Origin: Verrucomicrobiota bacterium
GTDB lineage: Bacteria; Verrucomicrobiota; Verrucomicrobiia; Palsa-1439
Reading direction: 5' to 3'
Assembly: GCA_003152315.1 (NCBI GenBank)
Contig: PLZV01000057.1
Coordinates: 136,065 to 200,064, forward strand
Length of the DNA: 64,000 nucleotides
Each line of letters starts with the position of its first letter. Position 1 is the stretch's first letter. Below are positions 36,404-45,831 of the stretch, piece by piece. Below the pieces are notes generated by a model that was not told the DNA's origin, did not search any database, and saw only the letters and a program-made list of their open reading frames with translations. Both the position numbers and the translations under genes were made by a program.

Positions 36404-39400
36404 ATGAAGCACTCTGATTTTGTCCATCTTCACCTGCATACGGAGTACAGCCTGCTCGACGGGGCCTGCCGTATTTCCGATGTCGTAGACAAGGCACATG
36501 AGTGCAAGATGCCGGCGGTGGCCGTGACCGATCATGGCAACATGTACGGTGCTATTGAGTTCTACAAGACCGCGCAAGAGAAGGGGTTGAAGCCGATCAT
36601 TGGGTGCGAGACGTATATCGCGCCGGGTAGCCGTCTCGAAAAGAAATCCACGAACGCTCGTGATGCTGCGTATCATCTGGTTCTGCTGGCAAAGGACGAA
36701 GTTGGCTACAAAAACCTCGTTCAGCTTGTCTCCTCGGCGCATCTCGATGGCTTCTACTACAAGCCGCGCATCGACAAGGAAATCCTCGCGAAACATTCGC
36801 AGGGACTGATCGGGCTCACCTCCTGCCTCAAAGGCGAAGTCCCTTTTCAAATCAAGGAAGGCCAGCTCGACCAAGCCAAAGCCTCGCTTGACGACTATCG
36901 GCAGATCTTTGCGCCCGGCGATTTCTATGTGGAGTTGCAGAACCACGGTATTGAGGAGCAACGCACCGTCAATCGCGCCCTGATTCCTTGGGCAAAGGAA
37001 TTCAATCTCCCGCTGGTCGCGACCAACGATGTGCATTACGTCGAGCGCGAGAATTGGGAGGCGCATGACTGCCTGATCTGCCTTCAGACGCAATCCTTGC
37101 TCGCGGACGAGAAACGCATGCGGTATGTGTCGGAGCAATTTTATCTGCGGACGCCCGAAGAGATGCACGAGTTGTTCGCTGAGGTGCCCGAGGCGCTGAA
37201 GAACACGGTGGCCGTCGCCGAAAAGTGCAATCTCTTGCTGGAATTTGGCAAGCTGCGGTTTCCCGTCTATCAACCGCCTGACGGTTTTACGCGTGAGCAT
37301 TACCTCCGTCACTTGTGCGTGCAAGGGCTTCAAGACCGCTTTGGCATCGAGTGGAAAAAGCCGAAGGACGAGCAGGAGAAGTCGATTGTCGAGCGCGTGG
37401 AATTTGAACTCAAGATCATGGAGAAGACGGGATTCGTTAGCTACTTCCTGATCGTTTGGGATTTCGTGCATTTCGCCAGGAGCAATGGGATTCCCGTCGG
37501 TCCGGGCCGCGGCAGCGCGGCCGGTAGCGTGGTGGCGTACCTGCTGAAGATCACCGACATCGATCCACTCCGCTACAATTTGCTTTTCGAGCGGTTCCTG
37601 AATCCCGAGCGTATCTCGCCGCCCGATATCGACATGGATTTTTGCTACAACCGACGGCCGGAAGTCATCGACTACGTGCGGAAGAAATACGGCGACGATC
37701 GCGTTGCGCAAATCATCACCTTCGGCACGCTCGGCGCGAAAATGGTGGTGCGCGACGTGGGCCGCGTGATGGGCTTGAGCTACGGCGAGTGCGACCGTAT
37801 TGCGAAGATGATCCCGCCCGACATCGGGATGACGCTGAAAAAAGCCATTGATATCAATCCCGAACTGAAGACGGCGTACCAAAACGAGCCGACCGTCAAG
37901 CGCGTGATCGATTACGGGTACACTCTCGAAGGGATTTCCCGCAACGCTTCGACCCACGCGGCGGGTGTGGTGATTGGCGCGGAACCGCTTACGAATATCG
38001 TCCCACTCACCACCGGCACGAACTCGAATGAAATCGTCACCCAATACTCGATGAATCCATTGGGCGACCTCGGCTTGTTGAAGATGGACTTTCTTGGGTT
38101 GAAGACGTTGACGGTCATTAAGGACGCACTCGATATCATCGAGGAGACCACCGGACAACACCTCGACATCGAAAAGATTCCACTCGAGGACAAGAAGACG
38201 TTCGACCTGTTGGCGAAGGCCAATACCATCGGCGTGTTCCAATTGGAATCGCAGGGGATGCGCGATTTGTGCCGCCGCATTGGCGTGGACTCCATCGATG
38301 TCATCATCGCCCTCATCGCGTTGTTTCGACCCGGGCCGATGAACATGCTCGACGATTACGTCAACCGCAAGCACGGCAAGGTCAAGGTCGCGTACGACCA
38401 TCCGTTGCTGGATTCGATCCTCAAGGAAACATTTGGCGTCTTTGTGTACCAGGAGCAGGTGATGCAGGCTGCCAACGTGCTGGCGGGCTACTCGCTTGGC
38501 GGCGCCGACGTATTGCGCCGCGCGATGGGAAAGAAAAAACCCGAGGAAATGGAGAAGCAACGCGAGACCTTCATCAAGGGTTGCCAGGATAAAAACAAAA
38601 TCCCTCGCCCCAAGGCCAACCAGATTTTCGATACGCTGGCGAAGTTTGCCGGCTACGGCTTCAACAAGTCGCACAGCGCAGCCTACGCCATCGTCGCATA
38701 CCAGACCGCGTGGCTGAAGGCCAACTACCCGGTCGAGTACATGGCCGCCCTCCTGTCCAACGAACTGGCCAATACCGACAAGATCCAGCTTTTCATCAAC
38801 GAGTGCAAACGCATGGGTATCGAGGTACAGGCGCCTGATGTTAATGAGAGCGGCGTGCGCTTTACGGTCCGCGACGGCAAGATTCGCTTTGGCCTTGCGG
38901 CGATCAAGAACGTCGGTGAAGTCGCCGTGGAGAACGTGATCGCGGTGCGCAAGGCGAGCGGGCGGTTTACGTCTTTCGAGGATTCCTGCACGCGTGTCGA
39001 TCTCCGGATCGTCAACCGCAAGGTGCTGGAATGCCTGGCGAAGTGCGGCGCATTCGATTCTCTGGGCGAGCCACGGGCTCAGGTTTTCGCGGCGATCGAG
39101 TACCAGATGAGCCGAGCCGCCACGGTCCAGCGCGATCGCGAACGCGGTCAGGCGGCGCTGTTCGACGTGGAGCCGGTGAACGCGCGGCAAAAAGCCACGG
39201 GCCAACATCCGGCGGTCGAGTGGGCGCAGGGCGAAATGCTGGCGTTCGAGAAAGAGCTGCTGGGGTTCTACGTGACGGGACACCCGTTGAGCGACTATGC
39301 CGAGATTTTGAAGCGCTACGAAATAGCTTCTTCCGGAAAACTGGCCCAGCTTCAGGATGGGCAGGTGACGCGCATCGGCGGGATCATCAGCAAGGTCGTG

Positions 39401-39946
39401 CCGAAGACGACGAAGCAGGGCAAGCCGATGGCGATCATGACGCTCGAAGACCTCGACGGGGCGGTGGAGGTCCTGGTCTTTCCCGAGTCGTACGCCCGGT
39501 TCGCACCGAACTTGAAACCCGACGCCGCGATATTTCTCAGCGGGACGATCAACTTGCGCGAGGACAAGCCGAAGATTGTGGCGGACCAAATCATTCCGCT
39601 GGCCGATGTGCCGAAGAAGTTCACGAAGGCCGTGCACATCCGTATCTCCGCGGGCATCACGGAAGATTCGACGCTCTCGCGCGTTCAGGAGATTCTTCGC
39701 AAGCACAAAGGCGAGGTGCCCGTCATGTTCTGCTTTATTTATCCCGACGGCAAACTGGTCTTTCTCGAAGCGCATGAACATTTCTCCGTGACGCCAACAC
39801 AGCAATTCGTCCGCGATGTGGAGGGAATCCTCGGCGAGGAAAGTGTCTGGCTCAAAGTCGACACCGAGAAACTGGCCGCGACCAACGAAGTCCGCCGCAG
39901 TCGCCCCTGGGAACAGCGGGGTGCGCCCGCCGCAGTCGCTTCCTGA
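36404..39946 (+). CDS. dnaE: DNA polymerase III alpha subunit
   Basis: A replicative polymerase of 1180 aa. N-terminal PHP domain ([42 protein letters not shown]); palm with [18 protein letters not shown] and the catalytic aspartates in [13 protein letters not shown] (about 406-418); [67 protein letters not shown] (helix-hairpin-helix region); OB domain at about 980-1060 ([31 protein letters not shown]). ATG 36404 is used. A long frame on the opposite strand covers the whole gene and is a base-composition shadow. Confidence 0.97.
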   Translation: MKHSDFVHLHLHTEYSLLDGACRISDVVDKAHECKMPAVAVTDHGNMYGAIEFYKTAQEKGLKPIIGCETYIAPGSRLEKKSTNARDAAYHLVLLAKDEVGYKNLVQLVSSAHLDGFYYKPRIDKEILAKHSQGLIGLTSCLKGEVPFQIKEGQLDQAKASLDDYRQIFAPGDFYVELQNHGIEEQRTVNRALIPWAKEFNLPLVATNDVHYVERENWEAHDCLICLQTQSLLADEKRMRYVSEQFYLRTPEEMHELFAEVPEALKNTVAVAEKCNLLLEFGKLRFPVYQPPDGFTREHYLRHLCVQGLQDRFGIEWKKPKDEQEKSIVERVEFELKIMEKTGFVSYFLIVWDFVHFARSNGIPVGPGRGSAAGSVVAYLLKITDIDPLRYNLLFERFLNPERISPPDIDMDFCYNRRPEVIDYVRKKYGDDRVAQIITFGTLGAKMVVRDVGRVMGLSYGECDRIAKMIPPDIGMTLKKAIDINPELKTAYQNEPTVKRVIDYGYTLEGISRNASTHAAGVVIGAEPLTNIVPLTTGTNSNEIVTQYSMNPLGDLGLLKMDFLGLKTLTVIKDALDIIEETTGQHLDIEKIPLEDKKTFDLLAKANTIGVFQLESQGMRDLCRRIGVDSIDVIIALIALFRPGPMNMLDDYVNRKHGKVKVAYDHPLLDSILKETFGVFVYQEQVMQAANVLAGYSLGGADVLRRAMGKKKPEEMEKQRETFIKGCQDKNKIPRPKANQIFDTLAKFAGYGFNKSHSAAYAIVAYQTAWLKANYPVEYMAALLSNELANTDKIQLFINECKRMGIEVQAPDVNESGVRFTVRDGKIRFGLAAIKNVGEVAVENVIAVRKASGRFTSFEDSCTRVDLRIVNRKVLECLAKCGAFDSLGEPRAQVFAAIEYQMSRAATVQRDRERGQAALFDVEPVNARQKATGQHPAVEWAQGEMLAFEKELLGFYVTGHPLSDYAEILKRYEIASSGKLAQLQDGQVTRIGGIISKVVPKTTKQGKPMAIMTLEDLDGAVEVLVFPESYARFAPNLKPDAAIFLSGTINLREDKPKIVADQIIPLADVPKKFTKAVHIRISAGITEDSTLSRVQEILRKHKGEVPVMFCFIYPDGKLVFLEAHEHFSVTPTQQFVRDVEGILGEESVWLKVDTEKLAATNEVRRSRPWEQRGAPAAVAS

Positions 39947-39986
39947 CAGTCTGCCGCGTACTTGACGCACGACTCATCCCTTATTG

Positions 39987-40697
39987 TTAGAACGGCAGGC
40001 CCCTAGGATCAACGCGCTGGACTTTGAATACCAGCATCATGGAGCGATTCGGCGCTCCGAAGGCGCCGGGCGTTGTTAGCAGCAGACACCATTGACCCGA
40101 TTTCAGGTGGACGCTTGTCTCAACGCGATTGTGAACGATATCCGGTTTACCCACTTCCAGGAATACATTCGTGATTGTCTCGCGGCTCTGTATCCAATTG
40201 TTTTCGAGGCTCCCATCGACAACGATTTCGTCGCCTTCCGAATTCTGGGGTTTGATCAGGTACTGGGCCGCCACGCCCACCCACTGTGGGTCGGGCATCT
40301 CGTGAAGTTGAAAACTGCCGTCGCTTTGTTTCTCGAAATACTGGGGATGCTGAACAACCATGATTCTTGCGGAAGCCCCGGCAACGGTCGTAACTCGCGG
40401 GGCGCTTTGCAATATGACGTCCTTGGGAAGCATGGCTTTGTCCAGGCCGCCTTCGCCCAGGTGGAATTTTAGAGGGGGCCGCTGATCACCATTGTTGATC
40501 TCGATCTCCGCTGGCGCCGGCGCGGTGAAAACGTAACGCGATGCCACTCGAGCGCTTTGCATTTGTTGCGACGTGACACTCACTAGGCCAGTGGGATAGG
40601 AAAGTATTTTCACGTCGACCTCGTATTGCAGTTGCGCGGCTTCCAGCCGAGGCAGGATCAAGAATGCGATGCACACCACTAAAATGCCTTTATTCAT
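39987..40697 (-). CDS. Exported protein of unknown function in the ECF sigma operon
   Basis: A 236-aa product with a signal peptide (NKGILVVCIAFLILPRLEAAQ). The mature part is beta-rich. QLQYEVDVKILSYPTGLVSV and a late LKSGQWCLLLTTPGAFGAPNRSMMLVFKVQRV recall secretin-type N1/short domains without being assignable. It is third in a minus-strand operon behind an ECF sigma factor and its anti-sigma factor, separated by 12 bp, so it is either a target or part of the sensing system. Confidence 0.6.
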   Translation of the reverse strand: MNKGILVVCIAFLILPRLEAAQLQYEVDVKILSYPTGLVSVTSQQMQSARVASRYVFTAPAPAEIEINNGDQRPPLKFHLGEGGLDKAMLPKDVILQSAPRVTTVAGASARIMVVQHPQYFEKQSDGSFQLHEMPDPQWVGVAAQYLIKPQNSEGDEIVVDGSLENNWIQSRETITNVFLEVGKPDIVHNRVETSVHLKSGQWCLLLTTPGAFGAPNRSMMLVFKVQRVDPRGLPF

Positions 40698-40709
40698 AAG
40701 ATCTCCATC

Positions 40710-41078
40710 TTATAGTTTGTCCGAAGCTGGGCTTTTCTGCCGAACCACCCGAATCTGTGCGCGCGAAAAGTCGATTTCATCGCGACGATTCGCATTATTG
40801 CCGGTGACCAGGCGCGCCAACGCCTCGTTGAGCGGAACGACAACCACGACGGTCGGCGGCGATGGTTGACGGATCAACAATGGACGGACGGCAAAGCCGG
40901 TAATCCCGCATATCAGGCACGCCGCGGCCCCGAGCCACAAGGGGACCGCTGGCCAGGAGGCGCGTGGGCTCAGCGACCCCGCTCGATGGAACAGTGACTC
41001 CATTCGCTGGTCGAGATTGGCCGATGGCCGCGCCAGTGGCTGTTGCTGTAATTGGCGTTCGATATCGCTCTCGTTCAT
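40710..41078 (-). CDS. Probable membrane anti-sigma factor
   Basis: A 122-aa product: cytoplasmic N-terminal region (NESDIERQLQQQPLARPSANLDQRMESLFHRAG), one membrane span (AVPLWLGAAACLICGITGFAV), and an extracytoplasmic tail. ATG 41078 overlaps the sigma factor stop (ATGA) and has GGAGGAAAC upstream. Gene order and topology fit an anti-sigma factor, although no zinc-binding HxxxCxxC motif is present. It presumably holds the ECF sigma factor at the membrane. Confidence 0.65.
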   Translation of the reverse strand: MNESDIERQLQQQPLARPSANLDQRMESLFHRAGSLSPRASWPAVPLWLGAAACLICGITGFAVRPLLIRQPSPPTVVVVVPLNEALARLVTGNNANRRDEIDFSRAQIRVVRQKSPASDKL

Positions 41079-41554
41079 TTTGTTTCCTCCACCCACAGAA
41101 CTTTCAACTTCTCCATCCCACGGCGGTACCAGGAGGCGACCGTGTTGATGGACGCATCGCGCAAGTCGGCGATTTCCCGGAACGTCATCCCATCGAATAC
41201 CTTCAACACGATGGTTTCGCGTTCATCTTCCGAAAGCTGCGTGAGCAGTTGCTGCAATTCAGCGCCCAATCCCCGGGCCGTTCCTTCGTTCGTGTCGTTG
41301 GGCAACTCAATGATCCCGTCCTCACGGCGTTTCTCCCGGCGCAGGTCGTCAATCGCGGCGTTGCGCACGCAGCGAAAGACGTAGGGTCGCAAATCAATCG
41401 GCGCGGAGCCTCGGCGCATCAGCCGCTGAAACGCATTGTGGATCGCGTCCTCGGCGGCCTCTCGATTGCGCGTCAACGCCAGCGAGTAGGTGTAGAGTTC
41501 TCGCCGGTTAGCTTCGTAAAAGCGGCGCAACTCTTCCACGAACGATTCGTGCAT
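41075..41554 (-). CDS. ECF-type RNA polymerase sigma factor
   Basis: A 159-aa sigma-70 family protein. Region 2: RELYTYSLALTRNREAAEDAIHNAFQRL, with the -10-binding YVFRCVRNAAIDDLRR. Region 4: LSEDERETIVLKVFDGMTFREIADLRDASINTVASWYRRGMEKL, a clear helix-turn-helix for -35 binding. ATG 41554 follows GGGGGAG, and the upstream open frame is not coding. It is cotranscribed with the anti-sigma factor and the exported protein. Confidence 0.92.
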   Translation of the reverse strand: MHESFVEELRRFYEANRRELYTYSLALTRNREAAEDAIHNAFQRLMRRGSAPIDLRPYVFRCVRNAAIDDLRREKRREDGIIELPNDTNEGTARGLGAELQQLLTQLSEDERETIVLKVFDGMTFREIADLRDASINTVASWYRRGMEKLKVLWVEETK

Positions 41555-41699
41555 TGCTCCCCCAACCGGTGCGCATCCTTTTACAATACCCACGTTGGGA
41601 GTGCTGATTTTTGTGCAGGGGAGGGCGGGGGCGAGAAAAACGTTCGACAACAGAGCCGTTTCGGCTCCGCTTTGCTTGGGGCCACGCCCCCGCAGGCTA

Positions 41700-42242
41700 T
41701 CACTTTGGAATAACAAGCTTCTGGCCGACCTTCAGGGAATCGCTCGTCAAGTTGTTGGCTTTTCTCAAATCAGCGATGCTGGTCCCGGTGCTTTTCGCAA
41801 TCGACGTCAACGTTTCGCCCGCCGCCACGACATGCTCGGTGCCATTCGTTGGGGAGGTGGGCTGGGTTGCCGCCTTACCGCCGTGAGAGCCGCCCATTGC
41901 CGCCAGTTCCTTGGCGAGCTGATCGATGATCACCTTCTTATCCGTCTCGCGGGCGGCATCCAGCGCCTTGACACGCGCTTCGAGCGCCTGCAGATCGTTC
42001 GCCGAGGCACCGGGACCAGCATGGCGGACTTCATCCATTTGACCCTGGACCTGTTTGATGTCCTGCTGAACCTGCTGCTGGTTGAACTGCAGCGCATCGA
42101 CGTCCGCCCGCAGCTTGCTAAGGCGTTCCTCGAGGATGGATAACTGCTGGGCGACGGTTTGCTCCTGGGCACGCGCCGGTAAGGCATTTACCGCACAGGC
42201 GACCAAAACTATGGCAAATTTGAGAAGCTCCTTGTATTTCAT
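41700..42242 (-). CDS. Exported coiled-coil protein with LysM domain
   Basis: A 180-aa product. Signal peptide KYKELLKFAIVLVACAVNALPARA; a long coiled coil (about 30-115, QQLSILEERLSKLRADVDALQ); a linker rich in Gly/Thr/Pro; and a C-terminal LysM (HVVAAGETLTSIAKSTGTSIADLRKANNL, ending VGQKLVIPK) that binds peptidoglycan. The combination suggests a periplasmic spacer or wall-associated factor. It is divergent from the AAA+ ATPase gene. Confidence 0.8.
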   Translation of the reverse strand: MKYKELLKFAIVLVACAVNALPARAQEQTVAQQLSILEERLSKLRADVDALQFNQQQVQQDIKQVQGQMDEVRHAGPGASANDLQALEARVKALDAARETDKKVIIDQLAKELAAMGGSHGGKAATQPTSPTNGTEHVVAAGETLTSIAKSTGTSIADLRKANNLTSDSLKVGQKLVIPK

Positions 42243-42370
42243 GCCCGTAGTCTAGAAACGGCGTGGAATCGTTGCAAGTCCTGATTGTATTGCCCCCAAT
42301 AAGATTCATTTTCCCACACCCAACAAGCGGTGGCCTGAATCGTGCTTTTCACTGTCCCGGGCCAGCATTT

Positions 42371-43759
42371 ATGGGCACAGTTGACGTTCAGCATACTGAG
42401 GAAATGACGGTCGGATTGGAGTCGGACAATGCGATTGCGCCTGCAATTCCAACCGATTCCATCGCCCCGCTTTTCACCAATCCCGCCGATTGGTTTGTTC
42501 CACCGTTCCCCGAAAAGCTGGAGGACCTGGACGTCAACCCCGGCTTCCTGGCTGATTTGGCGCTGAAAGTCGTCCCGCTTGATGTCGATTGCACCACGTT
42601 CAGCATCGCCTCGCGCCTGCGTCTGGGCATGCTGATCACCGAGGCGCTCCTCCAACGGCTCTGCCACGAGAAATTCATCGAGGCCAAAGGCGTCGTCGGT
42701 TTGCACAATCATCGCTATGCGATGCTCGATCACGGCTGGGAAGCGCTCCGCCGCCTGACCACTTCCTGCAGTTACGCCGGACCCGCTCCCGTCTCGCTCA
42801 AAGCCTACACCGAGATGATCACGCAGCAGGTCCGCAACCGCCCACCGTCCTCGCACGAGGCGCTCGAGCAGGCCATGTCGAGTCTCATCCTCTCGGACTA
42901 CGCCAAGGAAATCCTCGGATTGGTCATCGGCTCGGGCCGCAGCTTGTTCTTGACGGGGCCCTCGGGCAACGGCAAGACCGCTACCGCGCGCGCGCTCGTC
43001 AACGCGATTCCGGGCGAGGTTTGGATCCCCTACGCCATTGAAGTCGATGGTCAGGTCATCCGCATGTTCGACAGCCACAACCACGTGCCCGTCCCGCACT
43101 CCAATGACGATTACGACCGCCGCTGGGTGCGCATCAGTCCGCCCCTCGTGGTGGCCGGCGGCGAGTTGACGCTGCAAAGCCTGGATCTCTCCTTCACCGA
43201 AACGCAACGCTTCTACGAGGCCCCCCTGCACATCAAGTCCAACGGCGGCGTGCTGGTGGTGGATGACCTCGGCCGCCAACGCTGCTCGGCGACCGAACTC
43301 CTGAACCGCTGGATCGTCCCGCTGGAATATCGCGTCGATTATCTCACCTTGAGCACCGGCAAGAAAATCCAGATGCCCTTCGAGGCCATCGTGGTCTTCG
43401 CCACGAACCTCACCGAATCCGACCTGGAAGACGAAGCGTTCATGCGCCGCATGGGCTACCGCCTCAATGCCGAGGCCCCCAGCCCCGAGACATTCACGGA
43501 AATCTTTTTGCGCTACGCCCGCTCGCGCGGCCTCGTCCCGGAGGAGAGCATGGTCACGTACCTGCTCGAGAAGTACCAGACGGAAGGTCGCGTCGCCAAA
43601 TCGTGCGACCCGCGCGACCTGATTGACCGCGCCATCGACCGCTGCCGCCTCCACAAGATCCCCATCAAGTTGACGCTCGAAGGCCTGGAAGTCGTCTGGA
43701 ACGGCTATTTCGGCTGCCCCGGTACCGACCCCAAACACCCCACGAAAGCCCAGGTCTGA
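42371..43759 (+). CDS. AAA+ ATPase with N-terminal helical domain
   Basis: About 462 aa from ATG 42371; the frame is open upstream to 42263, so the start is uncertain. The N-terminal part (LTSEALLQRLCHEKF-type helices at about 75-110, seen as LGMLITEALLQRLCHEKFIE) looks like a winged-helix adaptor. The ATPase domain has Walker A FLTGPSGNGKTATARAL and Walker B GVLVVDDLGRQR, with sensor-like VVFATNLTESDLEDEAFMRRMGYRL and a C-terminal lid (CDPRDLIDRAIDRCR). It resembles verrucomicrobial and acidobacterial stand-alone ATPases annotated as chaperone-like. The role and partner are unknown. Confidence 0.7.
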   Translation: MGTVDVQHTEEMTVGLESDNAIAPAIPTDSIAPLFTNPADWFVPPFPEKLEDLDVNPGFLADLALKVVPLDVDCTTFSIASRLRLGMLITEALLQRLCHEKFIEAKGVVGLHNHRYAMLDHGWEALRRLTTSCSYAGPAPVSLKAYTEMITQQVRNRPPSSHEALEQAMSSLILSDYAKEILGLVIGSGRSLFLTGPSGNGKTATARALVNAIPGEVWIPYAIEVDGQVIRMFDSHNHVPVPHSNDDYDRRWVRISPPLVVAGGELTLQSLDLSFTETQRFYEAPLHIKSNGGVLVVDDLGRQRCSATELLNRWIVPLEYRVDYLTLSTGKKIQMPFEAIVVFATNLTESDLEDEAFMRRMGYRLNAEAPSPETFTEIFLRYARSRGLVPEESMVTYLLEKYQTEGRVAKSCDPRDLIDRAIDRCRLHKIPIKLTLEGLEVVWNGYFGCPGTDPKHPTKAQV

Positions 43760-43770
43760 CCTTGCCGTGA

Positions 43771-43905
43771 TGTCGTTTTCATTCCAAACGAACCGGATTG
43801 GAATTCTCGGCATCTTATTTTGCATCCAACTCTGCCTCAATATCTTACACCCTTTTTTTACCCTCAAATGAATCCGGTTCGTTTCGCAGAAACACATGTT
43901 TTCAA
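43771..43905 (-). repeat. 145-bp repeat family, divergent copy C
   Basis: Inverted relative to copies A and B. Read on the minus strand it begins CATGTGTTTCTGCGAAACGA, followed by ACCGGATTCA, and ends ATCCGGTTCGTTTGGAATG. The C-run/G-run ends are lost and the arms carry ACCGGAT where A and B have ACCCA. Confidence 0.65.
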
Positions 43906-43926
43906 GTCCTCTTGGCCTTCGTCTCG

Positions 43927-43955
43927 TCCGCCATAGCCCGCAGGGCGACGGCGGA
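43927..43955. repeat. REP-like palindrome near repeat copy C
   Basis: TCCGCC (43927-43932) and GGCGGA (43950-43955) around a GC-rich centre, matching the one at 1462-1490. The region 43760-44173 holds only this, the divergent repeat, and no gene. Confidence 0.5.
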
Positions 43956-44173
43956 AGCGTCCTCGCGAAGTAGGCTCCCGCCCGTGTCCTTTCGACCGGC
44001 CGGTGTGCCGCAGCGTCTCGTCCTTCCTCTCTCTGTCAATGACCATACCTCGGAGTATATCATTATCGGAATGCGATTTCCAGAAGAAAGTGGAGTTTTC
44101 GTGGCTACCGAGCGTACTGCGAGTTGGAAGCTTCCCTACGAAACCCGACCACGCCACCGCCGGACAGCAGCCG

Positions 44174-44563
44174 CTATCGTAGCCGCTCCTCCAGCTTCTG
44201 CTCGTTTCGTGAATACTCCAGAATCGTATCGGGCGGCGCGCCCAGGCGCAACAACTCGCGCTTGAGAATCGGCATCCCTCTCTCGAAATCCGACAGCTCC
44301 ACATCGATCTCGACCCATTCAATGCTCTTCTTGCCTTTGGCGTCAGGAGCGGACAACTCCGTGCCTCCGCCGTTTACCTCGCCAACAGCCTCCTTCTTGA
44401 GTACCGCATCCAGCGGGTCTTCGTACTTTGCGCCTCGGTCGGGTGGCTGCATCGGCTCGGGAATCCGCACCAACACGAGCTGCGGCTCATCGGGAGGGGT
44501 CTCGGATGGCCGTCTGCCGAGGAGTCCGAGCGCGGTTAGAATAGCAGTAACGGCCCTTTTCAT
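44174..44563 (-). CDS. Small protein of unknown function
   Basis: A 129-aa product, with a hydrophobic N-terminal stretch (KRAVTAILTALGLLG) that may be a signal or weak anchor, an acidic/Pro-rich middle, and a C-terminal SDFERGMPILKRELLRLGAPPDTILEYSRNE segment. ATG 44563 has GGAGGC 7 nt upstream. It lies 2 bp from the small membrane gene upstream and is probably its operon partner. A decayed copy of its C-terminal coding sequence lies at 48031-48068. No family recognised. Confidence 0.6.
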   Translation of the reverse strand: MKRAVTAILTALGLLGRRPSETPPDEPQLVLVRIPEPMQPPDRGAKYEDPLDAVLKKEAVGEVNGGGTELSAPDAKGKKSIEWVEIDVELSDFERGMPILKRELLRLGAPPDTILEYSRNEQKLEERLR

Positions 44564-44565
44564 GG

Positions 44566-44823
44566 CTAGGGCCTCCGACGTCGCCTTATCATAAATACAA
44601 TGAACTTGCCCAAGCAGAGAAAAAGGCTTCCGACGAGCACTATGGCCGTTGCTATCACAACACCCTGAATAATCGCGTCGTGCGTGTCCAGGTGGAACTT
44701 GTAGTAGCCCTGAAGAGCCAGAGTAACTCCGACGGGTACAGCCCCAATGACTATCATCATCCCCGTTGTGAACAACAACCCGAGCAATACATTAGGTACA
44801 GATCGTTTGGGGTGATCGCTCAT
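44566..44823 (-). CDS. Two-span small membrane protein
   Basis: An 85-aa product with two hydrophobic spans (LLGLLFTTGMMIVIGAVPVGVTLAL and IIQGVVIATAIVLVGSLFLCLGKFIVFMI) and a strongly basic end (RRRRRP). It directly precedes the 129-aa gene on the same strand. No family is recognised. Confidence 0.6.
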   Translation of the reverse strand: MSDHPKRSVPNVLLGLLFTTGMMIVIGAVPVGVTLALQGYYKFHLDTHDAIIQGVVIATAIVLVGSLFLCLGKFIVFMIRRRRRP

Positions 44824-44892
44824 TTCTGATTAAACTCCTGACGAAACCGCGCCGGAACAAAATGCGCGTCCGTGTTCGCTGCACCAGAATGG

Positions 44893-45270
44893 CTAGCTCT
44901 CGACTTCGATGGAAACTTCATCGCCATCCACAAGATTGTATTCATCGCGCAACTTCACGTCGCTGGCAATCTCCACCACCGTGTGCGGGTGTCTTCCTTC
45001 TCCGCCCTCGTTGCCGTCGGTACGGAGAATGAAGGCTCGCCGCCCGAGAATCCAACAAGGCACGATGCTCACATTCACCGACCCGCCGTACTCACTTGCC
45101 TCCAACCGGGCGCATCCCGTCGGTGCTGTGTACGGCTCTGTGAGACGAATGTTCAGCGTACCCGGGTAGAGCTTCATGCCTGTCTTGCGTTCGTAATGTG
45201 CCTCGAGTTTCTCGATCCACCGTCCAAAGTCCCCAATGCCACTCTCGACCTTGCCTCGAAGAACTTTCAT
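44893..45270 (-). CDS. CTP-dependent riboflavin kinase (archaeal RibK type)
   Basis: A 125-aa protein of the DUF120 family, which phosphorylates riboflavin to FMN using CTP instead of ATP. Landmarks: LRGKVESGIGDFGRWIEKL at the start, YPGTLNIRL, PCWILGRRAFILRTD, PHTVVEIASDVKLRDEYNLVDGDEVSIEV at the end. This pattern matches the archaeal enzyme and is unlike bacterial RibF. ATG 45270 overlaps the stop of the GNAT gene (ATGA), so the two are coupled. Transfer from archaea or an ancient bacterial copy are both possible. Confidence 0.8.
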   Translation of the reverse strand: MKVLRGKVESGIGDFGRWIEKLEAHYERKTGMKLYPGTLNIRLTEPYTAPTGCARLEASEYGGSVNVSIVPCWILGRRAFILRTDGNEGGEGRHPHTVVEIASDVKLRDEYNLVDGDEVSIEVES

Positions 45271-45734
45271 CTCGACCGCGTGGTTAGCACTTTCTTCATC
45301 TGGTTGCCTCGCCCGAAAGAACCGGCGGCGTCCCACGTGTGAAGCTCATAACCGTATTTTGCGTAAAACCCGATGGCGTCATTCGCCGAAAAAACGACTG
45401 CGGCCGTACATCCATTTTGGAGGGCATATCCTTCCGCGAGCGACAGCATGATTAGGCCGTGCCCTTGGCGCTGCTTCTCAGTAGTTACGGCCACGGTCCG
45501 CATAATGGCAAAAGCCCGCTCGGGGACAAGGTCAATCCTCATGGCCGCAACCGGCGCGCCGTCGCACGTCAGTATCACCGGATGGTTCTGCGCCTTGCGG
45601 TCATCCGCGTGGTCCGAGTCGTACTTCCCGAAAAGATCGCGGTCTTCAAACAAGACCTTTCGACGAATGGCATGGTAGGCCGACCATTGCTCACTCGTAA
45701 CCACCGGCACCAAGGAATATTTCTGCTCTGCCAT
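45267..45734 (-). CDS. GNAT-family N-acetyltransferase
   Basis: A 155-aa acetyl-CoA-dependent transferase. The core has VAAMRIDLVPERAFAIMRTVAVTTEKQRQGHGLIMLSLAEGYA, where RQGHGL is the acetyl-CoA pyrophosphate loop, and NDAIGFYAKYGYELH, the usual late motif. ATG 45734 has GGGAGGAG upstream. Its stop overlaps the riboflavin kinase start. The substrate is unknown. Confidence 0.82.
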   Translation of the reverse strand: MAEQKYSLVPVVTSEQWSAYHAIRRKVLFEDRDLFGKYDSDHADDRKAQNHPVILTCDGAPVAAMRIDLVPERAFAIMRTVAVTTEKQRQGHGLIMLSLAEGYALQNGCTAAVVFSANDAIGFYAKYGYELHTWDAAGSFGRGNQMKKVLTTRSR

Positions 45735-45831
45735 TCTCCTCCCGAAGTAGTCTACTAACTCTCCAAAACTCAGCCACGCCCGAACAAAACGCAAGCCCAC
45801 GCTAGCGGAACGGAACGCGCGACGCCGGAGA

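Noticed and set aside
36371..39970. A 1199-codon open frame on the minus strand
   Set aside because: It is an antisense shadow of dnaE caused by G/C-rich third positions. The plus-strand product has every DNA polymerase III motif; the antisense translation has none.
42239..43897. A 552-codon minus-strand frame
   Set aside because: Shadow of the AAA+ ATPase gene, which has clear Walker motifs. The antisense product is low-complexity, rich in Arg, Asp and Val.
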